Of a stretch of 64,000 bases of DNA, positions 44,301-57,800 are shown in pieces. Within the stretch, counting starts at the first letter, position 1; each line of letters opens with the position of its first letter. Under the pieces are notes generated by a model that was not told the DNA's origin, made no database searches, and saw nothing but the letters and a program-made list of their open reading frames with translations. The translations under genes and the position numbers were made by a program. The stretch comes from Azolla caroliniana (taxonomy: Eukaryota > Polypodiophyta): positions 2,852,001 through 2,916,000 of the forward strand of contig JBHGNT010000011.1 in assembly GCA_043228905.1 (NCBI GenBank), written 5' to 3'.

Positions 44301-46226
44301 TCCAACAACCACAATTTCCTCCTCAGCAAGGGTTTGCATCTCAACGACCACAACAAAGCCCAATACCACATCCATTTGAAGGCGATCATAGCTTTACAAG
44401 TCAACCCTTGCATCCATTTACAAGTGTCCATACAAATCAACCATTAGCTCCAAATGTGGTGAAAAGTAGTTTAAATTTGAATGCAAGTTTTGCATCATCA
44501 GCACCAATGGTGGCACAGAATAACAATGTGCCATGGTCATTTCCAATGCCATCTAATCATTTGGCTCCGCTATTTCCACCAACATCATATTCTTATCCCC
44601 TCACAATGATACCTCCCCTCTCGGGTCTTGTTAAGGTACCCGAAAGTACTAATGTGCAAACTCTGACTGATCAATATGATCCTTTATCGGATGTGCTCGA
44701 TTCTCATTTGAATGGAGCTATGAAATTCACCGATAGTGTCATTCCGTCAGTTTTGCCAACAGATACACATCCCATCTCTTCGGAAAATGTTGGATTTACT
44801 GTGCACTCAAACCATCAAGCCGAAGTGAATGCAAGCGATCAAGAGGTGCATGATGTGGATGTGGGTGCACTTGACAATCTTAGTCCTGAGAATTGGAGTC
44901 CTGTCAAAGCTAGGTCAGAACAACCACTAGAACAATCTTTAAGTAAAAAAGGAAGCCGAGGTTTGAAAATGCTTAGAGCGGCAGTAGCTGATCATGTTAA
45001 AGAGGTGCTAAAGCCCACCTGGAGAGAGGGATATATGAGTAAAGAAGCCTTTAAGACAATTGCAAAGAAGGCAGTTGAAAAGGTAATTGGGAATTTGCCT
45101 AGCCATCATATTCCCAAGTCACAAGAGAAGGTTGATCAGTTTATGAAGTCATCCCGCCCCAAGATTTCAAAATTAGTACAAGTATGTGCTCTCTCTCTCT
45201 CTCTCTCCCCATGTTCCTCTCACAGTCACAATTTGCAGTCTCTACACATCTGTAGTGACTACTCAATTCTACACATACTACGTGAAAATGTTTCATGTTT
45301 TGTCCAGTAGTGCATATTTGACATCCAAGGCCGAAAACAATCTCTCTCTCTCTCACATTGATTTGTTGCCATTTCCAACCATATTTTAATAGCATGATAG
45401 TGAAAGTTGGTTTAATTTGAGGTTTTAGTGAATTTAAGGAATTTAGTATGAATTGTTGCATCCTCTATTTGCATGCTCCCACCACATCAAAGTTGTCTGT
45501 CATTATAGTGAAAGAAAAGGTAAAAAATAGACAATCTGCAACAGTTTGGTTTGAACCAAACTGAACCGCGAAACCATGGCTTAACGGTTTGACCTGTTAA
45601 ACAGTTTGGTTCAGTTCAGGTTCAAGTTTTTTTAACGGTTTGGTTTCAGTTCGGTTGGGTTTGACAGTTTAGGGTTGCCACTTGATTATTTTCTTAAATA
45701 TTTTTTGAACAAAATTTTCAGCTTTAAGCCTAATTCTGTCATTTTAGGAAAAATCTTCAAAATTCTGGAAAATTAAAATTTGAAATATTATAAAAAATTT
45801 AAAGATTTAAAATTGAAAATTAAAATTTTGAATTTTGACCTAACTTGAAAACGGAAACCGAACCATGAAATTGCAGTTTCAACAGTTTAACGGTTTGGAT
45901 TCTTTGTTACGGTTTTGGTTTAAATGGTTTCATGGTTAAGTTAGGTTTGGTTTAAGTTTCAATTTTTTTTAACTGTTCGGTTTTAAACGTTTTGAGTTTG
46001 ACACTTTCGAACTGAACCGAACCGTTGCCGATTGCTTGTTTTAAAGAATTTAAATTTTATCAAATAATGCTATTAAATTGTAATGGGACTCTGATAAATC
46101 TATTGATCTATTGGTTCACAAAGATTCATGTCTTGAAAAAAAAATAAAAAATTGAGTAGCTGATATTCTTTTTGTTTTCGGGAAATTTAATTTCAGGGTT
46201 ATGTCGACAAGTATCTAAAGTTGTAA
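41312..46226 (+). CDS. RS-rich CCCH zinc-finger protein gene (C3H38/C3H55 type)
   Basis: Predicted nuclear RNA-binding/splicing-related protein. Exons 41312-42174 (acceptor at 41294), 42445-45181 and 46197-46226 join in frame to 1209 residues. I chose ATG 41312 as the first in-frame Met after the broken SURP segment; a longer native protein is likely in relatives. Domains: acidic/Ser region; RS domain (~185-285, tandem Arg-Ser); Arg/Gly-rich patch; one CCCH finger C-x7-C-x5-C-x3-H (~339-357, nt 42596-42652); a long Gln/Pro/Ser-rich middle typical of low-complexity RNA-binding proteins; and a conserved helical C-terminus, VADHVKEVLKPTWREG, SKEAFKTIAKKAVEKV, ending GYVDKYLKL in the small last exon. 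The 2.7-kb exon without a stop argues for selection. Plant proteins of the C3H38/C3H55 group share this C-terminus; the individual orthologue is inference. Confidence 0.85.
42305..42380 (-). mobile_element. Possible tRNA-derived SINE remnant in intron
   Basis: The minus strand has GGTTAGCTTAATGGTTTGG (A-box-like, 42356-42374) and GAGGAGTTAACTCCTGAC (B-box-like, 42313-42330) at tRNA-promoter spacing. The A box resembles that of the SINE-like sequence at 18.2 kb. Confidence 0.35.
45532..46034. mobile_element. MITE-like element in last intron of the CCCH gene
   Basis: About 500 bp, AT-rich, with ends CAATCTGCAACAGTTTGGTT and, inverted, CAATCGGCAACGGTTCGGTT. The interior has many GGTTTGGTTC/GAACCAAACC motifs capable of hairpins. 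No coding frame. The target-site duplication is not clear. Confidence 0.55.
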
Positions 46227-49200
46227 AATTCAAGGCCAGATTTGTCACAAGACTTACTTTTTTGGCTTGGATCGGCGCCACCATTAACACGCTGATGTGA
46301 TGATATATTATGTATGATGGATTCGTTATTTTCACTGCAAGATTTCTGATATACATCACCCAAACATGTAAGATGAGACTGTTACGTTTTATGAGTTATT
46401 GCCGTTTTAGTACGGACATTCCCGTCTGTGTATCCATTGTGAAGGTTTGATCAAATGCTTCTTGAAGCTGGGAATGAAATGGCTTGGCAACTTAAGAGCT
46501 TCTCAAGAGCTTCGTTTCTTTATATATTTTGGCTCGAGAGAAGGCGAAGTTATTGTAACAATGTGAGAGCGTAAAATTACTATTGATTGTACTTTGTGTG
46601 TGACGACTAGTTTGGGGAAGTTAAATTCTTGTGGTTCCAATTTCGCTTGCCTATTGTTGCTTCCTTTTGTGTGCCAAATTTATTAGGTTTGTTGGCTATG
46701 TCATTTACATACATGGTTTGTCAATGGAGAACAGGTATGGAGTGTTAAATTAATTATTTTCCTATTGCACTGGCATCTAGTGCATACCATATGTGCCTTG
46801 GTTTCATGTGCCACTATGATCTTTCAAAGATGTAAATGTAGGTCTTGCTCATATTATTTGTGATGCTAACTGATGGTTCAAAGTATACAACATTTCATTG
46901 ACAACAGGAATGGTTAATTCCAGTTGTGTATCTGGAAAACATATCCTCAATATGATTATTCAAAATGTTTACAGAATAATATGACAGATACATAACATGT
47001 GATGTTTGTGAATAGATATAGATCAAGAACAGCAAATATCTCCCACAGCCAATATAGTCATCTGTGCTTAAAAGATGACATTCATTGTTCTAAGAGAGTA
47101 GACTATATTCTTGAAAGAAAAGAATTCCAAGGCATCAAGATTTAAGCTAAAGATTGTTTGATCGAGAACGTTTGGTGAAGGAGACGCCATATTTAACCTA
47201 GAGTAGTTAAAAGACATCAGAGGCATAATCTCAACAAATATCCAATTTGTGATCTTATGAACATAAATGTATGCATTAATGGTAGAACATCCATTTGTGA
47301 TCTTGAACATGTACACATTAATGGTAGATCTCCAATTTGTGCTCTTATGAAATGTACACATTAATGGTATAACTCCAATTTGTGCTTGGATAAGCTTATG
47401 AACTTAATTTGTATATGTAAAATGGATACATGCCCAAGCAACCGTTGGTCGTTTATCCTTTAGATAGTAGGTAACCGTAATTTGACCCAAGGTAATCAGC
47501 ACTACAACACAACGAGAATGCAACACTAATTTATGGACCAAGGGCCAACAACACTATGACATAGGCTAGAAGGTGGGTAACTCCAAAATACTATGCTTAA
47601 CAATCAACATTGTAAAAAGTGGTTTTTTCTATGTTATGCTATGGAACATGTGCACACAAGAGATGTAAATAAGAATGTTCTTATTACTTCTATGTGAGTT
47701 TTTATATATCATCCAATGTTATTCCTATTCTCAACCATGCTAGTACATTTTAGTAATTTTGTTTTAGTTGATACCTTCGCTAACGGAAGAGAAATTTCAT
47801 TTATAAATGTCACATTAGGTGCTATATCCAAATGTGAAAGATCCATCAAATTATAATGACAGTTCACAATGTGTTTCGTCATTTTATTGAGATTTGTAAG
47901 TTTATTTTGAACACCATGATCTATAAGTTAATCTTACGCTTTGGAATCTTAAAGTCATGGGGCTCCATTCTTGCATGAGGTGTGTGCAATATAGAAATTC
48001 TTCATGTTTTTTGTCGAGATAATGCGCCGACATCTTGTTTGTAAAATATGGTGTTACAATTCTACTTTCAATTATCAAAGGCATTGTATTTACATATAGA
48101 TGTGTCACCATCAATATTGATATTCTTTTAATGTTATGTGATATTCCAATATCACTGTATATGGGACTATCATGACCACTAAAGATATCCAGACTATGAC
48201 ATGTGTAGACAATATGTACTACTAAGTTCTTGTTTGGAATATTTTTACTGTGTAATATTCTGATATCTCTATATATAGGTGCCATACAGCAAAACGCCCA
48301 ACACAACGTATGTACTAGTGACTTCTTTTGTTTCACATCTCTATGTGTGTAGGGACCTACATAAAAGAAATCACAAAAACCGATATCTACGATTAGATAG
48401 ACCACCTTTCCACATGTCTCCATTCAAATTCATGCATATCTACCACAAATGTAAGAATCAATGAGTTTATTGTTTTCTATTTTTTGCTAGACAATGTGGG
48501 GATCACTAGCTGGTGTGATGGGTAAGGTGTTAATTTTCTACAAATATTTTAAAGTTAATAGGAATCATGATATACCACCCATTTGTATTGAACTAGTCAT
48601 CCTGAACATTGCCAAACCATCATCTTAACCGTTGGTTTTAAACTATGATATGTGTATATTATAATTATGAATCAAATAACCATGCATTCTTATAACGTTG
48701 TTATCATTAAGAGGAAATATGAGAATGACAAATTATTTGTAATATAACTTTGTGAATTATGGTAAGAAGAGTCTAGCTCTTTGATGGGGACAACAAGATA
48801 ATCACACATACAATAGACCCAATTCACATCTTAATACAAGATATTGCAACTCATGATTGTGGATATAGAAAGTTGGCATCATGTTAAGGTAAGAATTTCA
48901 AGTGAGTGTCCAAAGTAAAAATTGCGCATATCGAAACCAAGGCATTGAAGTCTATCAATTATGAACTTGTGAATGTATATAGCCTTTATACTAAAATGTT
49001 GTAAAATGATGTGATAGTTTCATGACATTTTAACACAGTAAACTTCGCAAAACCTTTTAGTGTAATAGTGATATATTGGTGGATGTTATCTTTATATTAT
49101 ATAACATGGGTGATTGTATCCCTTTTGGTGTAACCTAGTAAAGACAAAAAATGAAGCTCATAAAGCACACCATTTGAAGAAAATAGGTATTACTAGTTAA

Positions 49201-49333
49201 TATCAATAAATGTAAGTGCCACGATTCAATATTTTTGCAACTTAGAATTGGTAAATGCTAGCAAATATATGTAAGTGCAATCCTAAGGGATTGATAAATC
49301 TAGTTTTGACATTGTTCAAAATGTTGAATCTAT
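46227..49333. other. Gene-free stretch between the convergent CCCH and ABCG genes
   Basis: It should contain the 3' UTRs of both genes (convergent ends). AT-rich, no supported coding frame. A tandem repeat lies at 47240-47385. A 173-codon minus frame at 47902-48423 has no recognisable domain and sits in AT-rich DNA; it is not called as a gene. Confidence 0.5.
47240..47385. repeat. Short tandem repeat, ~55-58 bp, about three units
   Basis: Units share CCAATTTGTG(A/C)TCTTATGAA followed by a CATTAATGGTAGA block. Confidence 0.75.
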
Positions 49334-52300
49334 TTATGCAGATATCTTCATTCGACGAAGAGCAAGGTAAGCAAGGATCCTATAACCAAAGACCATGATC
49401 ACCATGGCCAAAATAGAGTTTTGATATCGAAGTGTCCAATTCTTCACCATATTGGTATGCCCATATTGCACCTCCATTAGAATCTCATAAGTATGAGCTT
49501 GAAAAGATATATACTTGATCCACCCAATGAACGGAGGTATATTCTGCATTGACACATACAACTTATCCATCAAAGACCAGATATAGGCATATTGACAAAT
49601 CATGATTGAGTGATACATACACACACACACACATTTATATATGTATTATTTGAATCTTGTAATGTTTGAGGAAAAAATGTTGATTGGCTTACTTTTACGA
49701 AAAAGCCCCCTGCCAACATGAATGCAAGTACAAAAACTGAGGCAAAAGTGCTTGCTTTTTGAACATCCATCAACGCTGCACCGATAAAGAACCCCACCCC
49801 CTATGGATTTCAAAAAGCAAAATATAAAAGCAATTTCAGATAACTTGTAACAGAGTTGTTTGGGCATTTACTCTTGGACACCACAAAGAAAAAAACGCAA
49901 ATGGGAAAGTGCACAAATCAATATTTGTATATTTTAAGTAAACAAAAGATACAATGACATGCTAATAAATTTAGCTTCTGTTAAAATTTTGTAATGAACG
50001 ACATTCAATTTGCAATGATTGGTGGAAATTGCTCTAACATTTATGAAAGGGTAATGTTTCTTCCTACACAATTCGTGTACTTACCTGCGAGGTGATCACA
50101 TCGAGGCAAACCGTGGCGATGGTGAAGACAAAGGCTGTAAGGGTGCGACGAAGGTTGGCCATGAAGTAGAGAATGAGGATGAAGATGACTGCAAGGCCCA
50201 ACTCAATGGGTAAGTCACTCAATGTGCGTGCCATGAAGTAGGCACTCACGCGATACATGTCTGCAGCTCTTTCCTTTGCCATAATTGACCTCTCGATTGG
50301 AAATGTGAAGATTGCCGTGAACAATGGGAAATACCCCCAAAACACTCCAATGAAGAATAACAATCCTGACTACATTTGTTCAATCAATTATTTTATTACA
50401 GCCACAAATAGGCACTTTATGACATTTAAAATACAAACCATAAAGGTCATACGTCATCTACAATTGTTGTTAACAACTAACTGTAGCACGTTATTTATAA
50501 TTTTACTAACTCTTGCGCGCGCGCGTGTATTTCTCTCCCTCGTTACACGTGAATGCACCATTACATAAAAGGAGCATCAAAAAACAAATGAAACAAGTAC
50601 AAATCTAAGAGTATTGTTCCTCGAACATGACATGAGTAATTTGGCTCGAGTTTAGTGCATGGATGTTGTATCACATTAATTTCTTCAATCTGATTTAAAT
50701 TGAGGTCAAATTAGTCTATGTTTTAGTGAGTTAAGACATTCTTGCATATACGAGAGGCTAGAAAGAGAAATAAAAAAGTCAACATGTCTAAGTTGCAACT
50801 TGAAAGTTGATTAGAATGTGAGTTGACTATAGAATATACGTATAGAAAAGAGCCTCAAAAGTACAAAAATGAATGAAAATATAAAACCTTTGTAGAATAG
50901 ATCCTACTTTATTTGCCATGGCAATGTTATGTTTTCACTCTTAAACTATATACGAGAGTCCCAATGTTGTAAAGGGATTTTCTTAGAAGCAAATTTTGAA
51001 TTATCTCAAATAAAGCTCTACACAATAGCAAACGTCAAATCCATTGCACAAGCTTTAACGTCAGACTTCTATGCCTATGTATTTGAATTCAAAGTTTCAA
51101 TACGATAACCTAGGAAATCTATGTTTCCTACATAATGTATAATTGCAATGTCTTCTTCACCTTGTTGCTTGAACATGTAGTTTCATGTTCAAGCTAAGAA
51201 TTAATTTCGATGAGTACAATTGTTATTGAACATTTACTTTTTCTAATTGTAATCACTTTGCAATATCCTTGCTTTACAAAATTCATTTGCAAGATTTTTA
51301 ACTTAAAGTCGCACATAGTGGGAAAGATCATTTCATTGATATGCTTGCACAAGGCGAAATACTTACTTGGACTGTACCAAAACTTTATCATATTACTATC
51401 TTCAGTGAGATGATTCCAGAACACTAAAGACCACTTAGGTTTGACTTGTGGTGGGGAGAGTTAATGTTTTCTCTAAAAAGCAAAACCAAAAGTTCCCCAA
51501 CAAGAGTAACCCTTTCCTATTGATTGTTTAATAAGGAAATGTTCGGGAAAAGAAGCCCAAGTTTGAGTCCGAAATTTTGTAATGCTTTAACACATATCCT
51601 AATGCCATTTTTTAATAGTTAGATTCAATTCATAGTATTTTATAAAGTTTGTCAATTAATACTTCCTCTTACACTTAAAATCTATGATGCAATATCATCA
51701 AAATTGAAAGAGTGTCGTGTATATGATACTCACTTGGTCTTGAAGTTCCCATGGAGTTGAATGCTTTGATTGCCACCACAAACAACCTCCTAGCAATGCC
51801 GAGAACACAACTTGAATAACCCTTAACCAGCTCAAATATTCATTACGCCTGGCCTTAAACCCACGAATGAAGAGGACAAAGAATTGTTCCCACCATGATG
51901 TTGACCAATTTCGTCTCTTATTTACTATATTGGAACTTATTCCATGTTGTGCCTTTTGATTTTGTAAAGATTCTGCTCTATCCAATGTAGACATTTGTTC
52001 CTCACAACGATCCTTAAGATACTGATTGCATTAAGAGGCAATATGTTACTTCTTGGAAATGCTAAGTACCTTTTGGTTACATGTCACTTTTATACTATTT
52101 TTTGAAATGGTCAATTATGATATAAATAGAAGCAAATAGATTCAATGTTGGTGGCTAATGACGGAATCTAGTCAAAAGACAAATGAGATAAGTGGTAAGT
52201 AAAATGGAGGCATTTACATGAGAGATTAATTATTCATCCAACATTCAAGGTGTTGCATAGAACATATAATGGTTGAAATATTGTGATTAATGATGATGCA

Positions 52301-54771
52301 CGCATATAAATTCCTAATATTGTGAGAAATACTTGCAAGGAAACTTATGATACAATGAACTTTAGACATAAAGTAGAGCTAGAATTAAATGAAGTCATAA
52401 GCTCATCACCTTTTTTACATCCTTCGCAAAGATGGTGGATGGTGTGCCACCATTTATGTTAGCAAGATTTGACATTTCCTTATTGACACCTTGTTGCTTT
52501 GTGAGGACGTTGGGAATCGACATGTCATTGACATTCCCACTACAAAGGTCAAGTAAGAAGTCAGCGGGATTCATGGGTATAAGTGGGGTAAAGCCAATCG
52601 AGTCAAAATAGGTTAAAGCGCCTTGTGCTTTGCCAAAGTATGCGGGATGGCCATCCGAGAGAAGAATAAGTTTGTCAAACATGTGAAAAGCTCGACTAGA
52701 GGGTTGATGGATGGTGGCCATCACAGCTCGTCCTTGCTATTAAAAATTTGATTAACATTGAGCTTGAGGTTAATAGCTAGTCATTTGAAAATTGTTTAAC
52801 TTTCATGATATGAAAATTCCAACATTCAAGGCTTACAAATTGCACATGCACATTTCAAGTTAAGTTTAGGTCCTAGGGAATTCAAAATCTAGCATAGCGT
52901 TCACATTACATGAAAAATAAAGAGATGTTAAATAACCAATCAACAAATATTATATAGCATGGTTGGATTAATAGTCATTCGCTTCACTATTTCCATCCTA
53001 ATTCTTGTTTAGAGTTCATTCCCTCTGTCACTCCATTTCCATAGCTCCAATCTCCATCACTTTCAATTGGTAGATAGACCCCCCTAAAGTTTCCACGGTT
53101 CCTTTGAACATTTTGTGAATTGACACATGTCTTAATCAAGAATTTTAGCCACGTGATAACTGCACAATGTTGATGTGTTATTGACATTGATGAGGCCGGC
53201 ATTCTAAGGTTCCTAAAATAGATTTAATTTCCAACCACATGCATGCACATGTGCAAATACAAATAAAATCCAATCGACCACATCCACATTTGTCATTAAA
53301 AGAGGTAATAGTAAAACTAAGAATGAAGGAAAATGATATCTTAGTAACATATTTATCATACATGTGCGATGTTTTGGAGGAGGCGGATGATTCGAAGGGC
53401 AGTGGTGGAGTCAAGGCCAGAGGTGGGCTCGTCGAGAAAGATGAGGGAGGGGTTGGTGAGAATCTCTTGGCCAATGCACACACGCTTACGTTCACCTCCT
53501 GAGATTCCACGCAAGAATTGGTTTCCGATGATGGTGTCATGGCAACGTTGTAGTCCCAGCTCTGCCATAACCATCTTTGCACGCTCCACTTTCGCTTCCC
53601 GGCTCAACATTTGTGTTGGCAATCGTAGTTGTGCCGAGAATGTAAGTGTTTCTGCTACAGTTAGATGTGGGAAGAGCACATCATCTTGGGTCACGAACCC
53701 AATCCTATACATATGGCAATAGAATTGCATACACAACACCCAATTAAGTTACATCGTTTATAGAAAGAGAAAGAGATGTATTAAATTCTAGATGACAAAA
53801 GAAGAGAATGTTACGTTGACTTAGTTAAACATAGAAAAAGAACCGAGAGAATGAACAATCGTAGTTGTGCCGAGAATGTAAGTGTTTCTGCCACAGTTAG
53901 ATGTGGGAAGAGCACATCATCTTGGGTCACGAACCCAATCCTATACATATGGCAATAGAATTGCATACACAACACCCAATTAAGTTACATCGTTTATAGA
54001 AAGAGAAAGAGATGTATTAAATTCTAGATGACAAAAGAAGAGAATGTTACGTTGACTTAGTTAAACATAGAAAAAGAACCGAGAGAATGAACAAAGAAAT
54101 AAATGTTCAAAAGGTACAGAAATAGTACAAGCTATATATATATAGTCTATAGATATTAGTTTTTAATGAATCTTTATATCCCTTTTGATAATTTATTTCT
54201 TTGTTCATTCCCTCACTTCTTTTTCTATACATATTGAGAGAGAGAGAGAGAGAAAGATTATTAAATGGTTGTCCACAAGTGAGAAAAATGATACCCAATC
54301 AAATACAAATCTATAAATCGAAGTGAAATCATTGATATCAAACATTAGACCTTAGCTCAAAACGAGTTAAACACTCATCTAGACCTAATAATTCGTAAAC
54401 ATATTGATAAGTGATTGTTACACTCTGAGAGAGAGAGAGAGATGCATACATTTGCTCCTTGTTTGATAGACCTATGAATTAGTGAAATTTAGGTAGCCTC
54501 CAAAAAGAGCTCTTGTAGCACATCCCATGGACAACCAGACATGTGGTAGCCTTTGAGAATAGCAATAGATCCTTCTGTTTTCTTATCTAGGCAAGACCAA
54601 TAGGTCATGTTACTAACCTCTCAAGTGTTTTCTTATCTAGGCAAGACCAATAGGTCATGTTACTAACCTCTCAAGGACAATAATAGTCCCCTTCCTCCTT
54701 CCCCTTTCCTTCTTTTGGGAGGAACAATAGGCCATCTTAATGGCCTCCCATGAACAATCTTATCTCATTAC

Positions 54772-54805
<34 letters not shown>

Positions 54806-57800
54806 AGGAAACTTATGTCTTGCTACTTCTTGAGGAAGATGATATATTACAGTCATTATCTCTCGAGAAAGGTATTCAATATTCTCGTGCAAGTGAAAAC
54901 CCTCTCCAATGTAACTTGACATTGAGATAATATTTTCTATTGTTAAAAATGTTGGGTTGCCCCATTTGGTTCATTTCAACGTGTTTCACAATAACACAAA
55001 TATGGTCATATAAACGAATAATTTATTTGTACCAAGACTGTTGTTTGATACATGATCTAGATTGGCTGGTTGAATCTTGAGTTTGACGAGATGTGTGGGT
55101 TTTGAATAACTCATTCTCTTGAGTTTGATGAGATGTGTGGATCTTATGAGTGAACACCCAATATACCTCCCTCTTATAGTGATGTAAGAATGAACATTTG
55201 ACATCTTGGGCTTGCCCTAATATTTGTGGTTAATGTGATTCAGAGAGAGAGACATTAGCTAGTCTAGAGGAACCTAAACAAATTAAGTCATGACCATTTA
55301 GACCATTTTGGATTTGGTCTTGGGCATTCTATGTATTTGGAATATTCGCAAATCATTCTCTCTCGACCAATAGGAAAGAGGTTATAATTGGGATACTTTT
55401 GGGTTTGTTTTTTAACGACAAGATAGTAGCTTTCAAACCACATCTTCAATTTGGGAAACATTAGTTTAGAGCAAATATTTCATTTGGATCTTTCCAATGA
55501 TAGTCATATAGGACAAATTTGGTGACAAATACCTCCATGACACAATGTTTTTAACAAGGCCCAAATTTGGATCCAAATAATGCTTAGTCATAGTGTCACA
55601 AAAGACACTAACCCAATTCATAGATTAAGACATCAACCCACTCAATGTTTTTGTCACTCCTTCCAAATTTCACATATTCGATGGAAAAATGACTCATTTT
55701 CTCATATAAAATAGCTACATACATCAAGAAAGTTTTTAAGTAGGGCCTACTCTAGAATGTCAATAGATGTAAACTGTGGGACTTATTTCTTCTTTTTCTT
55801 GATACAAAAGTGATTGAGTGGCCCATGATGAAACAAATGTATGTTATATTGATTCCTTTACCTTAGAAATAACATCATCCTTACCTATGCGGTTATCATT
55901 CATGCCATTATCCTATGTGAAGAGCTAATTGACACATTACATTGACTATGGAATATTCTTACTTATATGAGCTAATACTAGGTCTAGGATCCATTGTCAT
56001 GCAAAATATGTCTAGAAGGTGCATTTTGAGGTGTTTTGATCCATAACTCCTCCCTCAAGAACCACTTTTACAATGAGTCAAGCTTATGTTATCCACTTCC
56101 ATTAGGTTACTCCCACAGATAACATGTACCTTCTTTTGTGTTTCTTGGTCTAAAAGTTAGACAATAGACATTTTTTTTTACATCCTTGGGTTATACTCTA
56201 TAATGTGCTACAACCAATCCTTGGGTATTACTCTACTACTTACTATCATAATCAAAGTTGCTAACCGAATGTTTTCCAATGGAGATTTGGTTGAAACTTG
56301 AAAGTAGATGTTCAGAATGCGAGAATATTTGCCATGTTAGTGTTCATGTCATGTGAATGGCATCAAAACAGGTGACATTTGAGACTTTCAAAATATCGCT
56401 TTTACACTTTGCGTCACTTTCATGTAACCTATTTAATATTGATGTTTCATCATCGGGTTACATCCTTCAATTATACTCTATTATTGGCTATCATAATCAA
56501 AGTTGCTATCTGAAGAAAAGTTATAATCTCGATTTTCAATGGAGATTTGGTTGACAATAGATCTTCAATATGAGAGAATATTTACCATGCCAGTGTTCAT
56601 GTCACTTGAATGGCATCAAAATAGGTGACATTTGGGACTTTCAAAGTATTGTTTTTATTAAGCTTTACATCACTTTCATATAGCCTACATAATATTACTT
56701 TTAATTTGTGTATCATCTAGTGACACCAACATCGACTAACCACGTTAACTCCCAAAAAAACTTTATGTTAACGTTATGCCAAATAAGATTCTTTTACCTT
56801 AATCTTGTTGATTAGCTTGTGGCAACAACCGTTTTTACTAAAAATGCGCATAGCTTATAATATTTAATAATAAGAAGTACCATTGTTGTATACGATATTG
56901 ACACATGAGAAAAGTTTCAAATTAAGTTTATTCTATGCTTCTATGTTAGATAAAAGATATCTATCTGTATTTTGAACGACGAAGCTAGTTTCACAAAAGG
57001 CTACTAGCTATCTAGTAAGCCTTAGAAGATATACTGATGATGGTGCATATGCATTCAAAAGGAAAGCATGGCTTTACTCTTTACTTTCGCGACAAGGTGT
57101 ACTTTGAGTGAGGGGTATATCGATGACAAAAAAACCCAATGCTTTTATCAAACTACATGCCGCTATGACTTGGGGTGGGTTTGGTGTTATATATTTGGAT
57201 CGAGAAGCTAGAATATAAGAATATGGACTTGGCTAAAAGAGATCAATTAATTCGACATCAACATGATCTGATGGAAATATATGTCATGTTCAATATTACA
57301 ATAAAAAGTTCATCAATAGTGACCTATTAAACAGTGAGGTTCATAGTGACTTTGGGAAAGAAGTCGACGCTAGATGGCATAACAAGGGGATGATAAGATG
57401 CGTAAGTGAGAATTGTAAGTAGGACCCTATTAACTACAATGCCAATGTCCTTATTCGACATAATGTTGAGGGGTGGGGGGGCAATTAATATTTTTGAATT
57501 GATTGATTCAACTTAAGCAAACCATTTCAAAGATGCTAAGAAGCAGATTGGACTCAATTTTGACTTTGAACGTCAAACCCCTAAGGCTAAATGGTTGTTA
57601 TCTCTCTAGGTATCGCCGAGTAGTTTGAAGCTCGCTTTTTCAATCTCCAAGCTTTTAACAAGGAGGTTGAATGTTGAATTTGAGCCGATCATGTGGTTTA
57701 ACGCCTTAATTCTCAAAACAATTCTCTAGCTCTCACTCTCTCTCTAATGATGGTAAGTAAGATCAAGGAATACATAATTGATCCTTAAGCAAAATCGAGA

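Noticed and set aside
47902-48423. 173-codon open frame on the minus strand
   Set aside because: AT-rich intergenic DNA, no recognisable domain, and repeated wording that comes from a local DNA repeat; no neighbouring signals.
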